Part shown: positions 37,918 to 47,887 of the stretch, piece after piece
Layout of the letters: each line of letters begins with the position of its first letter
Position numbering within the stretch: position 1 is the first letter of the stretch
Source of the DNA: Rhizobacter sp.
GTDB lineage: Bacteria; Pseudomonadota; Gammaproteobacteria; Burkholderiales; Burkholderiaceae_C
Direction of reading: 5' to 3'
DNA: 64,000 nt
Assembly: GCA_025355745.1 (NCBI GenBank)
Contig: JANXZA010000084.1
Location: 1-64,000, forward strand
The notes under the pieces: generated by a model
What the model was told of the DNA's origin: nothing
Seen by the model: only the letters and a program-made list of their open reading frames with translations
Databases searched by the model: none
Program-made: the position numbers and the translations under genes

Positions 37918-40818
37918 TCAAGCCACCGTGCGGATTTCGCCGGCGCCGAACAGGTTGCTCGTGCAACGTGCGCAGATCGTCGGGTGTGCGAGGTCCGCGC
38001 CCGCGTCGCCTCGGTAGTGCCAGCAGCGTTCGCATTTGATCGCGGTCGATGGGGCAACGCTCACCGCCAGTTCCACGCTCTCGGTCAGCGTGGCGCTCGA
38101 CGTGATCGTGACGAACTTCAGGTCGTTGCCCAGCGAGGCGAGCAACGCGTGGTCGCTCGCGTTCACGCCGATGCTGACGTTGGCCTGCAGTGATGAGCCG
38201 ATGCTGCCAACACTGCGCACCGCCTCGATCTCCTTGTTGACCGCGTCGCGCACTTCGCGGATGCGGCTCCACTTCGCCAGCAGCGCGCCATCGTTCCAGC
38301 CGCTCGTGTCGCTGTAAGTCTCGACGAAGATCGACGTGGTCTTGCCCGGCGCAAACAACTTCCAAGCTTCCTCGGCGGTGAAGCTCAGGAATGGCGCCGA
38401 CCAGCGCAGCATCGCGTTTGTCATGTGCCACAGGGCTGTCTGCGCCGAGCGCCGGGCCAGACTTTTCGGTGCGGTCGTGTAGAGCCTGTCCTTCAGGATG
38501 TCGAGGTAGAACGCGCCCAGGTCTTCGCTGCAGAACACCTGCAGTTTGGCCACCACCGGGTGGAACTCGAAGGCCTCGAAGTGGGCCAGCACCTCGGCCT
38601 GGAACTGCGCCGTGCGGGCCAGCGCCCAGCGGTCGATCTCCAGCATCTGGTCGAGTGGCACGGCATCGGTGGCGGCGTCGAAGTCGCTGGTGTTGGCGAG
38701 CATGAAGCGCAGCGTGTTGCGGATGCGCCGGTACGCATCGACGACTCGCGCCAAGATCTTCGCGTCGATGCCCAGGTCGCTCGAGTAGTCGGTCGCAGCA
38801 CACCACAGGCGCAGGATCTCGGCGCCGTACTTCTGCGCCGACTCGGCCAGCGGCATGTAGTTGCCCAGGCTCTTGCTCATCTTGCGGCCCGAGCCATCGA
38901 CCGTGAAGCCATGCGTCAACAGGCCGCGGTACGGCGCGCGGCCGAACATCGCGCAGGCGATCAGCAGCGAAGAGTGAAACCAGCCGCGGTGCTGGTCGTG
39001 GCCTTCGAGGTAGAGGTCGGCTTCGGGGTTGACATGGCCCTCGTCCGAATCAGCGCCGGTCGTGCCCGGGTGGCTGCCCGATTGCGCATTCAGCACATGG
39101 AAGAAGCTCGAGCCCGAGTCGAACCAGACGTCGAGGATGTCGTTGCTCTTGGTGTATTCGCCAGCCTCGGCACCGAGCAGGTCTTGTGCGGTCAGCACCG
39201 ACCAGGCCTCGACCCCGCCGGCCTCGACGACGGCCGCTGCGCGGTCCATCAAGGCCATCGTGTCGGGGTGCAGTTCGCCCGTGTCCTTGTGCAGGAAGAA
39301 GGGCAGCGGCACGCCCCAGTTGCGCTGCCGGCTGATGCACCAGTCGGGCCGGTTCGCGATCATGTCGCGCAACCGCGCCTGGCCGTTCTGCGGGTAGAAG
39401 TTGGTCGCCTCGATGGCCGCCAGCGCGAGCTGGCGCAGCGTCTGCGCCGGTGCTTCGGTGGTGAACACGCCGGCGCGCTCGGCATCGGCTTCGTCCATGC
39501 GCACGAACCACTGCGCGGCGGCGCGGTAGATCACCGGCGTCTTGTGGCGCCAGCAGTGCGGGTAGCTGTGCACCAGGGTCGAGGTGGCGAAGAGGCGGCC
39601 GGCGTCGCGCAGCGCATCGGCGATGAGCGGTGCAGCCTTCCAGATGTTCAGGCCGCCGAACAGCGGCAGCGCCGCATCGAAGCTGCCGTTGCCTTGCACC
39701 GGGTTCAGGATGTCGTCGACCGCCAAGCCGTGGGCGCGACACGAATTGAAGTCTTCGATCCCGTAGGCCGGTGCCGAGTGGACGATGCCGGTGCCGTCTT
39801 CGGCCGTGGCGTAGTCGGCCGCGTACACCGGCGCGAGGCGGTCGTAGCCTTTGTCCACGAGCGCCAGCGGGTGGTGGAAGTTCAGGCCTTCGAGCTGGTT
39901 GCCTTTTGTGATGGCGACGACCGTGCCTGCAAGGCCGTAGCGCTTCAGGCAGCTCTCGACCAGCGCGCTGGCCAGCACCAGCAGGCCGCGCTCGGTGTCG
40001 ACCAGCGCGTAGTCGATCTCGGGCCCGACGTTCAACGCCTGGTTCGCCGGGATCGTCCACGCGGTGGTGGTCCAGATGACGATGAAGGCGTCCCTGGCAA
40101 CCATCGCGTCCGTCGCGAATGAAGCCGGCAAGCCGAACGCTGCGGCGAGCTTGGCGGGCTCGGCGGCGAGGAAGCCGACGTCCACCGTCTGCGACTTCTT
40201 GTCGGCGTACTCGATCTCGAATTCGGCCAGCGACGAGCCGCAGTCGAAGCACCAGTAGACCGGCTTCAGGCCGCGGTAGACGAAGCCGCGCTCGATGACC
40301 TTCTTCAACGCGCGGATCTCGTTCGCCTCGTTGCCGAAGTCCATCGTGCGGTACGGGTGGTCCCAGTCGCCGAGCACGCCCAGGCGCATGAAGTCGGCGC
40401 GCTGTTCGGCGATCTGCTCGGTGGCGTAGGCGCGGCTTTTGGCCTGCACGTCGGCGCGGCTCAGCTGGCGGCCGAAGGTCTTCTCGATCTGGTTTTCGAT
40501 CGGCAGGCCGTGGCAGTCCCAGCCTGGTGTGTAGCGCGCGTCCAGGCCCTTCAGTTGACGCGCCTTGACGATCATGTCTTTCAGGATCTTGTTCGCCGCG
40601 TGGCCGACGTGCAGCACGCCGTTGGCATACGGCGGGCCGTCGTGCAGCACGAAGCGCGGCTGGCCGCAGCGCGCGTCGCGCAACTGCTTGTAGATGCCCT
40701 GGTCCTGCCATTCCTTGACCCAGCCCGGCTCGCGCTTCGGCAGGTCGCCGCGCATCAGGAACGGGGTGTCGGGCAGGTTCAGCGTGGCGCGGTAGTCGGT
40801 GGCGGCTTCAGTGGACAT
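37918..40818 (-). CDS. ileS: Isoleucyl-tRNA synthetase
   Basis: [23 protein letters not shown] (HIGH), [10 protein letters not shown] (KMSKS), C-terminal CERCWHY zinc motif. Confidence 0.97.
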   Translation of the reverse strand: MSTEAATDYRATLNLPDTPFLMRGDLPKREPGWVKEWQDQGIYKQLRDARCGQPRFVLHDGPPYANGVLHVGHAANKILKDMIVKARQLKGLDARYTPGWDCHGLPIENQIEKTFGRQLSRADVQAKSRAYATEQIAEQRADFMRLGVLGDWDHPYRTMDFGNEANEIRALKKVIERGFVYRGLKPVYWCFDCGSSLAEFEIEYADKKSQTVDVGFLAAEPAKLAAAFGLPASFATDAMVARDAFIVIWTTTAWTIPANQALNVGPEIDYALVDTERGLLVLASALVESCLKRYGLAGTVVAITKGNQLEGLNFHHPLALVDKGYDRLAPVYAADYATAEDGTGIVHSAPAYGIEDFNSCRAHGLAVDDILNPVQGNGSFDAALPLFGGLNIWKAAPLIADALRDAGRLFATSTLVHSYPHCWRHKTPVIYRAAAQWFVRMDEADAERAGVFTTEAPAQTLRQLALAAIEATNFYPQNGQARLRDMIANRPDWCISRQRNWGVPLPFFLHKDTGELHPDTMALMDRAAAVVEAGGVEAWSVLTAQDLLGAEAGEYTKSNDILDVWFDSGSSFFHVLNAQSGSHPGTTGADSDEGHVNPEADLYLEGHDQHRGWFHSSLLIACAMFGRAPYRGLLTHGFTVDGSGRKMSKSLGNYMPLAESAQKYGAEILRLWCAATDYSSDLGIDAKILARVVDAYRRIRNTLRFMLANTSDFDAATDAVPLDQMLEIDRWALARTAQFQAEVLAHFEAFEFHPVVAKLQVFCSEDLGAFYLDILKDRLYTTAPKSLARRSAQTALWHMTNAMLRWSAPFLSFTAEEAWKLFAPGKTTSIFVETYSDTSGWNDGALLAKWSRIREVRDAVNKEIEAVRSVGSIGSSLQANVSIGVNASDHALLASLGNDLKFVTITSSATLTESVELAVSVAPSTAIKCERCWHYRGDAGADLAHPTICARCTSNLFGAGEIRTVA

Positions 40819-40834
40819 GGTCGGACTCGAATGG

Positions 40835-40880
40835 TTTTCTCCCTCGCCCCTTTGGGGAGAGGGTTGGGGTGACGGGCGGG
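40835..40880. repeat. Single REP-like unit upstream of ileS
   Basis: tctccctcgcccctttggggagagggttggggtgacgggc; same family as 15750-15870. Confidence 0.7.
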
Positions 40881-40979
40881 GCGGCACTGGCGGGGTGAGC
40901 ATGCTGCTCAGAGGTCGGCGGGCTGCCGGCCGTCACCCCGATCCTCTGCCCTGCAGAGCAGAGGATGAAGAGCGCGCGA

Positions 40980-42005
40980 TCAACTAATTCGGTCGCGGCT
41001 CGTCTGGCGATGTTGCGCGGCGTGCGCGGCCAGAAACGAGGCTGCATTCACCGCGTCGGCATGGATCGCGGCCGTGAGCGCCTCCAGCCCGTCGTAGCGG
41101 GCTTCGTCGCGAAGTTTGTGCAGCAGTTCCACGCTGACGAGTCTACCGTAGCCCCCTTCCGTGCCGAGCCCCTCGGGCCAGCGCAGGCAATGCACTTCGA
41201 GCAGCACCCGGCCGCTGTCGTCCACCGTCGGCCGCTTGCCAAGACTCGCGACGCCGTCGATTGGCTCCGTGCCCAAGCCGTGGGTGCGCACCGCGTAGAT
41301 GCCCAGCGCCGCCGGCCGCGGGTGGTCGAAGCGCAGGTTCAGGGTGCGAAAGCCGTCGCTCGCGTCGGCGGCGCTCGAGCCCAGGCTGCGGCCGAGCTTG
41401 CGACCGTGGATGACATGGCCGCTGATGCTGTAGGGGCGGCCGAGAAGTGCGCTCGCGCTCGTCATGTCGCCGCTGGCCAGCGCCGCGCGCACGGCCGAGC
41501 TGGAGACGCGCAGGCCGCGCACTTCGTAGCTGTTCATGCGTGCCACGTCGAAGCCGGCCTGCTGGCCAGCGGCATCCAGCATCGCGTAGTCACCGGCGCG
41601 TTTCGCACCGAAGCGGAAGTCGTCCCCGACCAGCACGTACTTCGTGCCCAGGCCGCGCACCAGAACGTTGTCGATGAAGGCCTGCGGCGTCTGCGCGGCG
41701 AAGGTGCGGTCGAAGCGCAGCACCACGGCCTGGTCGATGCCGCAGCGCGCCAGTTCGCTGAGCTTGTCGCGCAAGGTGGCGATGCGCGCCGGCGCGAGTT
41801 CGGGCTTGCCGGCGAGCAGCGCGAAGTAGTCGCGCGGGTGCGGCTCGAAGGTCATCACGCACGAGGGCAGGTTGCGGTGATGGGCCTCGGAGCGCAGCAG
41901 CGCCAGCATCGCCTGATGACCGCGGTGCACACCGTCGAAGTTGCCGATGGTCAGTGCGCAGGCGGGCGCGATGCCGGGGTGCTGGAAGCCACGAAACACT
42001 TGCAT
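40980..42005 (-). CDS. ribF: Bifunctional riboflavin kinase/FAD synthetase
   Basis: ALTIGNFDGVHRGHQAMLALL; upstream of ileS-lspA. Confidence 0.95.
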   Translation of the reverse strand: MQVFRGFQHPGIAPACALTIGNFDGVHRGHQAMLALLRSEAHHRNLPSCVMTFEPHPRDYFALLAGKPELAPARIATLRDKLSELARCGIDQAVVLRFDRTFAAQTPQAFIDNVLVRGLGTKYVLVGDDFRFGAKRAGDYAMLDAAGQQAGFDVARMNSYEVRGLRVSSSAVRAALASGDMTSASALLGRPYSISGHVIHGRKLGRSLGSSAADASDGFRTLNLRFDHPRPAALGIYAVRTHGLGTEPIDGVASLGKRPTVDDSGRVLLEVHCLRWPEGLGTEGGYGRLVSVELLHKLRDEARYDGLEALTAAIHADAVNAASFLAAHAAQHRQTSRDRIS

Positions 42006-42093
42006 GCGCCGGATTATCGGTGGCACGCCGGCCCCTTGGCGGCACGGCTTGCCGGCTCACCGGCGGCACGGCGAACCGTGCCGACCGGCGCCC

Positions 42094-43365
42094 TCACGCC
42101 GCCGCTGATCGAGGCACTTGCTTCAGGTGGCGATACACCAGGCCGCGCGACACGCCGAGCCGGCGGGCCGCCTTCGAGACATTGCCTTCGCAGGCTGCAA
42201 CGGTCTGCTCGATCAGGTGCCGGTCGGTGTCGCGCAGGGTTCCGGCCGGCGCGCTGGTGGCGGGGGGCGTGGCGAGCGGCAGGGCCGCCGCAGCGCCCGG
42301 GTCGCCCGCCGGCGCCGGTCGGCCCAGCGCGTGGAGCCGCACCGCACCGTCGCGCGACTGCATGCGCGCCGCCAGCCACACGTTCAGGCCGTTCGGCAGC
42401 CGGTGCAGCGTGGCCTGCGGCTCGCGCGTCAGGCGGGCGAGGCGGATCGCATCGAGGCCGAAGACCTCGTCGGTGCGCAGGCCGGTTTCGCCTTGCGTCA
42501 CGCCGAGCAGGCGCGCGGCGGCGTGGTTGACCCAGGCGATGCGGCCGTTCGAGTCGAGCCCGGCCAGGCCCTCCATCGGCGTGCCCAGCAGCGCCGGCGA
42601 GGTTTGCAGGTGCACGACGATGTGCTCGTTCGACTGGGCCCGCAGCAGCCGGTTCTCGATCGTCGTGGCGTACAGCGCGACCACCGCCGCAGCGTCGAAG
42701 CCGAACGCCCGCGACTCGCTTGAGACATCGAGCACGGCCGCGAGTTGCCCGTGCACGTCGCGGATCGGTGCGGCCGCGCAGTGCAGCACCTGCAGATGGC
42801 TGAAGAAGTGCTCGCCGCCCAGCACCACGCAGGGCTGGCCGGTGCGCATCGTCACGCCGGGAGCGCCGGTGCCGACGTGCGCTTCGTCCAGGCTCACGCC
42901 GACGCGCCGCGCCAACGGCAGCAGCACCTCGCCATGGTCGGCAGCCGAGCGTGTGGCATGCACGACCACGCCTTGCGCGTCGGTCAGGATCGCGGTGCAG
43001 GCGGTGCCGGCGAGTGCGTTTTCGAGCTGGTTCAGATCGTTTGCCGCGGCGTGCAGCAGCAACCGGCTGCGGCCCAGCGCCGAATGCACACGGCTCGGCG
43101 TGACCGGGTTGAAGGCGATGCGTTCGACCGGGTCGCGCTTGCCCTGCACGCAGCGCGACCACGACTGGATCACGCTCTCGCTGACCAGGCCGGAGGGCCG
43201 CACGCCCTCGTCGAAATAGCGCTGCCGCGCCAGCGCCAGACGCTGCTGCGGGGTCGAGAAAAACGGCTGGGCGGGCAGGGGGTTGACGAGTCGTTGATTC
43301 ACACGCGCTCCACGATGAACAGGGGCAGAAACGCGTGGATTGTGCGCCTGGCGTGCCAGCCGCAT
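42094..43365 (-). CDS. AcoR-like GAF/PAS regulator with Fis-type HTH but no AAA+ sigma54-interaction domain
   Basis: GTGAPGVTMRTGQPCVVLGGEHFFSHLQVLHCAAAPIRDVHGQLAAVLDVSSE GAF region; HLIEQTVAACEGNVSKAARRLGVSRGLVYRHLKQ HTH_8; no GESGTGKE or GAFTGA motif. Start uncertain (ORF extends to 43452). Confidence 0.85.
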   Translation of the reverse strand: MRLARQAHNPRVSAPVHRGARVNQRLVNPLPAQPFFSTPQQRLALARQRYFDEGVRPSGLVSESVIQSWSRCVQGKRDPVERIAFNPVTPSRVHSALGRSRLLLHAAANDLNQLENALAGTACTAILTDAQGVVVHATRSAADHGEVLLPLARRVGVSLDEAHVGTGAPGVTMRTGQPCVVLGGEHFFSHLQVLHCAAAPIRDVHGQLAAVLDVSSESRAFGFDAAAVVALYATTIENRLLRAQSNEHIVVHLQTSPALLGTPMEGLAGLDSNGRIAWVNHAAARLLGVTQGETGLRTDEVFGLDAIRLARLTREPQATLHRLPNGLNVWLAARMQSRDGAVRLHALGRPAPAGDPGAAAALPLATPPATSAPAGTLRDTDRHLIEQTVAACEGNVSKAARRLGVSRGLVYRHLKQVPRSAAA

Positions 43366-43417
43366 GTCAGCGCTTGCACCAACGATCGGGCTGGCGCGAG
43401 CCTGCCTGCGACCTGAC

Positions 43418-43453
43418 GCGCGGGTCAACGCGCGGGTCAACGCGCACGTCAAC
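43418..43453. repeat. Three tandem 12-mers (gcgcgggtcaac) upstream of the regulator
   Basis: gcgcgggtcaac gcgcgggtcaac gcgcacgtcaac. Confidence 0.85.
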
Positions 43454-43458
43454 GCGGA

Positions 43459-44406
43459 TCACCGAATCGCCACGCCCCATGGCAGCTTACCGACCGCGAT
43501 GTCACTGAGCTTGAGGTTGCTTTCGGTGTCGATCACCGAGACCACGCCCGAGCGCCCGCAGGCCACGTACAGCTTCTTGCCATCCGGCGTGAGCGCCATA
43601 TTCCAGGGCCGCTGGCCGACCGGGATGGTGGCCACGATCGTGTTACTGGCCGTGTCGAGCACCGAGACGCTCGCGTCGCCGCCGTTGGAGATAAAGACCC
43701 GCTTGCCGTCCGGGTGCACGGTGATGCCGTTGCTGCGCAGCCCGGCCTTGACTTTCGCCAGCACCTTGAAGGCAGTTGCGTCCAGCACATAGACCTCGTT
43801 GGAGTTCTCGGTTGCGACGTAGGCGCGCTGGCTGTCGGGCGAAAAGCCGAGGCCGCGGGGCCGGTCGCCGACCGGAATCTGCGCGACCTGCTTGCGCGCC
43901 GCGAAGTCGATCACGTTCACGGCCTCACCTTCCTCGGCGCTGACGAAAACGTACTTGCCATCGGGAGTGAACACGGCGTGTTCGGGGTTCTTGCCACCGA
44001 CTTGCACCACGAACGCTTTACGGTTGGTGCGCGTGTTGACGAATGCCACGTCGTTGCTTTCTTCAACCGCCACGGCCAGCCAGCGGCCGTCGGGCGAGAT
44101 GCCCACGCCCTCGGGCGACTCGCCGAGCGCGATCACGCCGCTTTGCTTGCGCGCCACCAGATCGACCATCACCAGCCGGTTGTTCGGCTGGTCGCTCACG
44201 TACGCGGTGCGGCCGTCGAGGCTGACCACGGTGCCGCGCGGCTTCTTGCCGGAAGCGATCTCGGCGACCACCTGGTCGGTGGCGGTGTCGATCACGCTCA
44301 GCGTGCTCGAACCCTCGTTCGGGACGTAGGCGAACGGTGCCGCGCACACCGCGCCGGGCACCATCACGGCCACTGCACAGATCGAAAAAAATGATCGAAT
44401 CAACAT
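43459..44406 (-). CDS. YVTN/PQQ-catabolism-associated beta-propeller protein
   Basis: Signal peptide and repeated VIDTATDQVVAEIASGKKPRGTVVSLDGRTAYVSD motifs. Confidence 0.88.
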   Translation of the reverse strand: MLIRSFFSICAVAVMVPGAVCAAPFAYVPNEGSSTLSVIDTATDQVVAEIASGKKPRGTVVSLDGRTAYVSDQPNNRLVMVDLVARKQSGVIALGESPEGVGISPDGRWLAVAVEESNDVAFVNTRTNRKAFVVQVGGKNPEHAVFTPDGKYVFVSAEEGEAVNVIDFAARKQVAQIPVGDRPRGLGFSPDSQRAYVATENSNEVYVLDATAFKVLAKVKAGLRSNGITVHPDGKRVFISNGGDASVSVLDTASNTIVATIPVGQRPWNMALTPDGKKLYVACGRSGVVSVIDTESNLKLSDIAVGKLPWGVAIR

Positions 44407-44467
44407 GAGGTTTCAGCCTGGGAGTGTGAGAGAGAGGGTGGCGATTGGGCTTGCAACACGGACGGCG

Positions 44468-44558
44468 AAGTGCCAAGTGCCAAGTGCGAAGTGCGAAGTG
44501 CGAAGTGCCTAGTGCCTAGTGCTTAGTGCTTAGTGCGTAGTGCGTAGTGCGTAGTGCG
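44468..44558. repeat. Tandem heptanucleotide array (~13 units)
   Basis: aagtgcc aagtgcc aagtgcg x3 aagtgcc tagtgcc tagtgct x2 tagtgcg x4. Confidence 0.95.
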
Positions 44559-44579
44559 TGGCGTGATGAGCCCGTGGCC

Positions 44580-45143
44580 CTAGGCCGGCCGCTTGAACCA
44601 GATGCGGGAAAAGACCGCGTCGCGGTCGACCAGCGCATGCTTCAAGGCTGCCGCCACATGCACCGCGATGAGCCCGCAGAACAGGAATGCCGTGACGATG
44701 TGGATGCCGTTGAAGACGGCGTACCACGACGGCGAAACAGGGCCCCAGGGCTTCAGTGCAAGGCCGAAAAACTTGACGCCGTACTTGCTGAAATTGGAGC
44801 CGAGATAGCCCGACAGCGGCATCACCAGCATGCAGGCGTATAGCAGGCGGTGGCTCCACTGCGATGTGCTGCGCTGCCATTCCGACAGCGCCAGCGGCCA
44901 GGCCGGCGGACGATGCTTCAGCCGCCACACCAGCCGCACCACGATCAGCAGCGCCAGCACGATGCCGAACGATTTATGCAGGTTGATGGTGGCCGCCCGG
45001 GCCGGCGTGCCACGCGGGGCGATGTCGTCGAGCAGGAAGCCGAAGGTGATTTGCGCCAGCAGGGCCGCGCCGATCAGCCAATGCAGCGTGATCGCGACGC
45101 GGCCATAGCGCGCTGCAGGCGTCGATGCGTGGGCCGGATTCAT
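44580..45143 (-). CDS. Cytochrome b561-family membrane protein
   Basis: RYGRVAITLHWLIGAALLAQITFGFLL; HKSFGIVLALLIVVRLVWR; HIVTAFLFCGLIAVHVAAALKH. Confidence 0.9.
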   Translation of the reverse strand: MNPAHASTPAARYGRVAITLHWLIGAALLAQITFGFLLDDIAPRGTPARAATINLHKSFGIVLALLIVVRLVWRLKHRPPAWPLALSEWQRSTSQWSHRLLYACMLVMPLSGYLGSNFSKYGVKFFGLALKPWGPVSPSWYAVFNGIHIVTAFLFCGLIAVHVAAALKHALVDRDAVFSRIWFKRPA

Positions 45144-45360
45144 GACGATTAGTTTACCCATCGGTACAGCCCCGGGTCGAGTGGTTTGCAAGGCCGTCGC
45201 GCAACACGCATGCGACTGCCGATGCGCGCGCGCCGCCCGCACTGTCCTGAAACGAGACAGCGACTCGGCGCACAACACAGGGCAAACCGCGCTTCGACTT
45301 TCTGCGCCGGTGGTCAAGAATCTGCGACGTTGCCAGTCCAGTCCCCTGGAAAAACTGCGG

Positions 45361-46041
45361 ATGTCTCTGAGTGTCACCACATTGCTGCGGGCCCGCCGAA
45401 ACACTGCCACGGCAGCTTCGGCGCTGACCGAGCCGTTGTGGTTCGAGTGGCTGGCGTTGGCCGGCCTGTTCGTGTTCGCGGCCTGGCTGCTCGGCGTTCG
45501 CGGCGTGTGGGCCTTGCTGCTGCACTCCGACCCGACCGGCATCACCGCAGTGATCATCGTCGTGTTCGTGGTGGGCACCTTGTGGAGTGGGGTCCGGGCC
45601 CGCGAACTGATGCGCGAACGCCGGGCCGCCGCCGATCGAACGCCGGGTTGGGCGGCCGACTACTGGGCCGCGCTGGGCACGGCGCCGATCGACGAGACTG
45701 CGCCACTCGACCTGCTGCTCGAGCGCACCCACGGCCCGCACTCCACCGCCTGGTGGGTCAACGCGATCCAGCTCAAGCTCGGGCTGCTCGGCAAGGTGAT
45801 CGGCTTCTCGATCCTGGCCTTGCAGATCGGCCAGATCCAGAACTTCGATCCGGCCCAGGCGCAAGACCTGCTGAAGAGCCTGACCACCGGCCTGGGCGTG
45901 GCGCTGCTGACGACGATGGTTGGCCTGGTCGGCAACATCCTGCTCGGCGTGCAGCTGACCCGGCTCGACCGGTTCGCCGATGAACTGGTGGCGGCCGCGC
46001 AGCAGCACGGCCTGTCGGTGCGCGCGCGCGCCGAAGGGTGA
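45361..46041 (+). CDS. MotA/TolQ/ExbB-type proton-channel protein
   Basis: TM segments and KVIGFSILALQIGQIQNFDPAQAQDLLKSLTTGLGVALLTTMVGLVGNILLGVQLTRLDRFADELVAAAQ. Confidence 0.82.
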   Translation: MSLSVTTLLRARRNTATAASALTEPLWFEWLALAGLFVFAAWLLGVRGVWALLLHSDPTGITAVIIVVFVVGTLWSGVRARELMRERRAAADRTPGWAADYWAALGTAPIDETAPLDLLLERTHGPHSTAWWVNAIQLKLGLLGKVIGFSILALQIGQIQNFDPAQAQDLLKSLTTGLGVALLTTMVGLVGNILLGVQLTRLDRFADELVAAAQQHGLSVRARAEG

Positions 46042-46047
46042 GCGTCG

Positions 46048-46677
46048 ATGCGCCATCGCCGCAACGCCCGCGAACCGGAAGTCGATCCGTTCTACGACAT
46101 GCTGTTCAACATGCTGATCGCGTTCGTGTTCTGCTTCATCGTGGCACTGCTCGCGATGAACCCGAAGACCAGCAAGGCCGGCGACGTTCCGGCCAAGGCC
46201 GAATACATCATCACCTTGTCGTGGCCCGACTTCGACCCCAACGACATCGACACCTGGGTGCGCAATCCGGCCGGCGAGGTGGTCTGGTTCCGCAACCGCG
46301 AGGCCGGGCTGATGGTGCTGGACCGCGATGACCGCGGTGAGTCGAACAACGCGATCGTCGTCAACGGCAAGCGCATCGTCACGCAGTTCCGCCAGGAGGT
46401 GGTGACGATCCGCGGCGTGGTGCCGGGTGAGTACGTGGTCAACGCCCACTACTACGAATCGAAGGATGTGCAGGCCAGCGACCCGAAGGCCGGCCAGCCG
46501 GTCGATGTGACCTTGTCGGTGGTGAAGGTGAACCCGCGCGCCGAGGTCGTCTTCAATGGCCAGCACCGCCTGGCCAAGCGCGGCGACGAGGCCACGCTGG
46601 TGCGCTTCTCGGTTCGCGCCGATGGCAGTGTGGGCGGTATCAACACCTTGCCAGCGCGTCTGGTGGAGCGTCTTTGA
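46048..46677 (+). CDS. ExbD/MotB-like single-TM protein with DUF2135-like beta domain
   Basis: DPFYDMLFNMLIAFVFCFIVALL (TM-entry Asp) then ITLSWPDFDPNDIDTWVRNPAGEVVWFRN ... VVPGEYVVNAHYY. Confidence 0.65.
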   Translation: MRHRRNAREPEVDPFYDMLFNMLIAFVFCFIVALLAMNPKTSKAGDVPAKAEYIITLSWPDFDPNDIDTWVRNPAGEVVWFRNREAGLMVLDRDDRGESNNAIVVNGKRIVTQFRQEVVTIRGVVPGEYVVNAHYYESKDVQASDPKAGQPVDVTLSVVKVNPRAEVVFNGQHRLAKRGDEATLVRFSVRADGSVGGINTLPARLVERL

Positions 46678-46680
46678 ATC

Positions 46681-47178
46681 ATGGGTCTGGCACTCGTCCT
46701 CTCGTTCGCGGCGCTGCTGCTGCTGATCCTCCTGGCGCTGCTGTGGTCGCGCTGGCCGGGGTGGCTGAAGGGCGTGCTGGTGCTCGGGGTGACCGGGCTG
46801 TATTTCTTCGGCAACGATGCGGTGCACCAGATCTGGGGCGTGCCGAGTGTCGATGCACTGCCCGAGCGTTTCGTGATGCTGGCGGCGGCGGTCGACGAGC
46901 CGGCGGGCAAGGCGCCGGGCTCGATCTTCATGTGGGTGAGCGAGCCGCGCGAGGGCGTCAAGAAGCTCGAGCCGCGCGCCTACCGCGTGCCGTACACAAA
47001 GGAGTTGCACGCCCAGATCGATGCCGGCGTGCGCAAGGGCCGCGACGGTATCAGCCAGATGGGCACCGCCGAGGCGAAGGCCGGCAACGCGCGCGGCGTC
47101 GGCTGGCTCAAGCCCGGCAGCGACGAGCAGGAGATCAAGATCCGCGACATGCCGTCGCCGCAGTTGCCGGAGAAATGA
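46681..47178 (+). CDS. Hypothetical two-TM protein of proton-channel cassette
   Basis: Start 4 nt after the previous stop; MGLALVLSFAALLLLILLALLWSRWPGWLKGVLVLGVTGLYFFG. Confidence 0.65.
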   Translation: MGLALVLSFAALLLLILLALLWSRWPGWLKGVLVLGVTGLYFFGNDAVHQIWGVPSVDALPERFVMLAAAVDEPAGKAPGSIFMWVSEPREGVKKLEPRAYRVPYTKELHAQIDAGVRKGRDGISQMGTAEAKAGNARGVGWLKPGSDEQEIKIRDMPSPQLPEK

Positions 47179-47179
47179 G

Positions 47180-47887
47180 ATGCGCACGGCGGCCGCTGTG
47201 GTCCTCTCGTCGCTGCTGCTCGCAGCCTGCGGCGCGGCGCCGGCTGACGACGCGCTGTTCCCGCTCGCCGAGGGCCGGCGCTGGACCTATCAGGTCTCGA
47301 CCGTGGTCGATGAAGTCGATGTCGCGGCCCGCGAGACGCTGGTGCTGGCAAACCGTGGCGTCGACACCATCGACGGTGCGCCCTCGTGGCGCCGGCGCAG
47401 CGACAGCGGCATCGAATACTGGCTGCGCAGCGATGCCACCGGCATCTACCGCATTGCCAGCCGCAACCCGCTCGAGCGCGAACCGCAGCTCGATGCGCCG
47501 CGCCGCTACGTGCTGCAAAAGCCGTATGCGGTGGGCACCGAGTGGGAGGCTCCGACGACGGCCTATGTGCTGGCGCGCAAGAACGAAGTGCCGCGCGAAG
47601 TGCGCTACGCATACAAAGCGTTTCCGATGCATTACCGGATTGAAGCGCTGGCCGAGAAGGTCCAGACTCCAGCCGGAAAGTTTGAAGGGTGCCTGCGGGT
47701 GGCAGGGCGGGCCGAACTCCGGCTTTATGTGGAGGCACTGCTCCAGTGGCGCGAGATTCCGCTCTTCACGCTCGAGTGGTATTGCCCCGGCGTCGGGCTC
47801 GTCCGCCTTGAGCGCAAGGAGCCGTCACCGTCGCGATTCATGGTCGGTGGCAGCGTCACGATGGAGTTGACGTCGTGGCAGCACTGA
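47180..47887 (+). CDS. Hypothetical lipoprotein of proton-channel cassette
   Basis: MRTAAAVVLSSLLLAACGAAP lipobox; tightly packed with previous gene. Confidence 0.75.
   Translation: MRTAAAVVLSSLLLAACGAAPADDALFPLAEGRRWTYQVSTVVDEVDVAARETLVLANRGVDTIDGAPSWRRRSDSGIEYWLRSDATGIYRIASRNPLEREPQLDAPRRYVLQKPYAVGTEWEAPTTAYVLARKNEVPREVRYAYKAFPMHYRIEALAEKVQTPAGKFEGCLRVAGRAELRLYVEALLQWREIPLFTLEWYCPGVGLVRLERKEPSPSRFMVGGSVTMELTSWQH

Noticed and set aside
38425-40122. 565-aa plus-strand ORF
   Set aside because: Antisense to ileS, which has HIGH and KMSKS motifs; no recognisable domain.
44468-44558. Possible CRISPR array
   Set aside because: Direct heptamer repeats without spacers; a VNTR, not CRISPR, and no cas genes nearby.
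45361-46677. Zorya-type anti-phage system (ZorA/ZorB-like pair)
   Set aside because: No ZorC/ZorD/ZorE-like genes; second protein lacks an OmpA-like domain and the neighbours are a two-TM protein and a lipoprotein.
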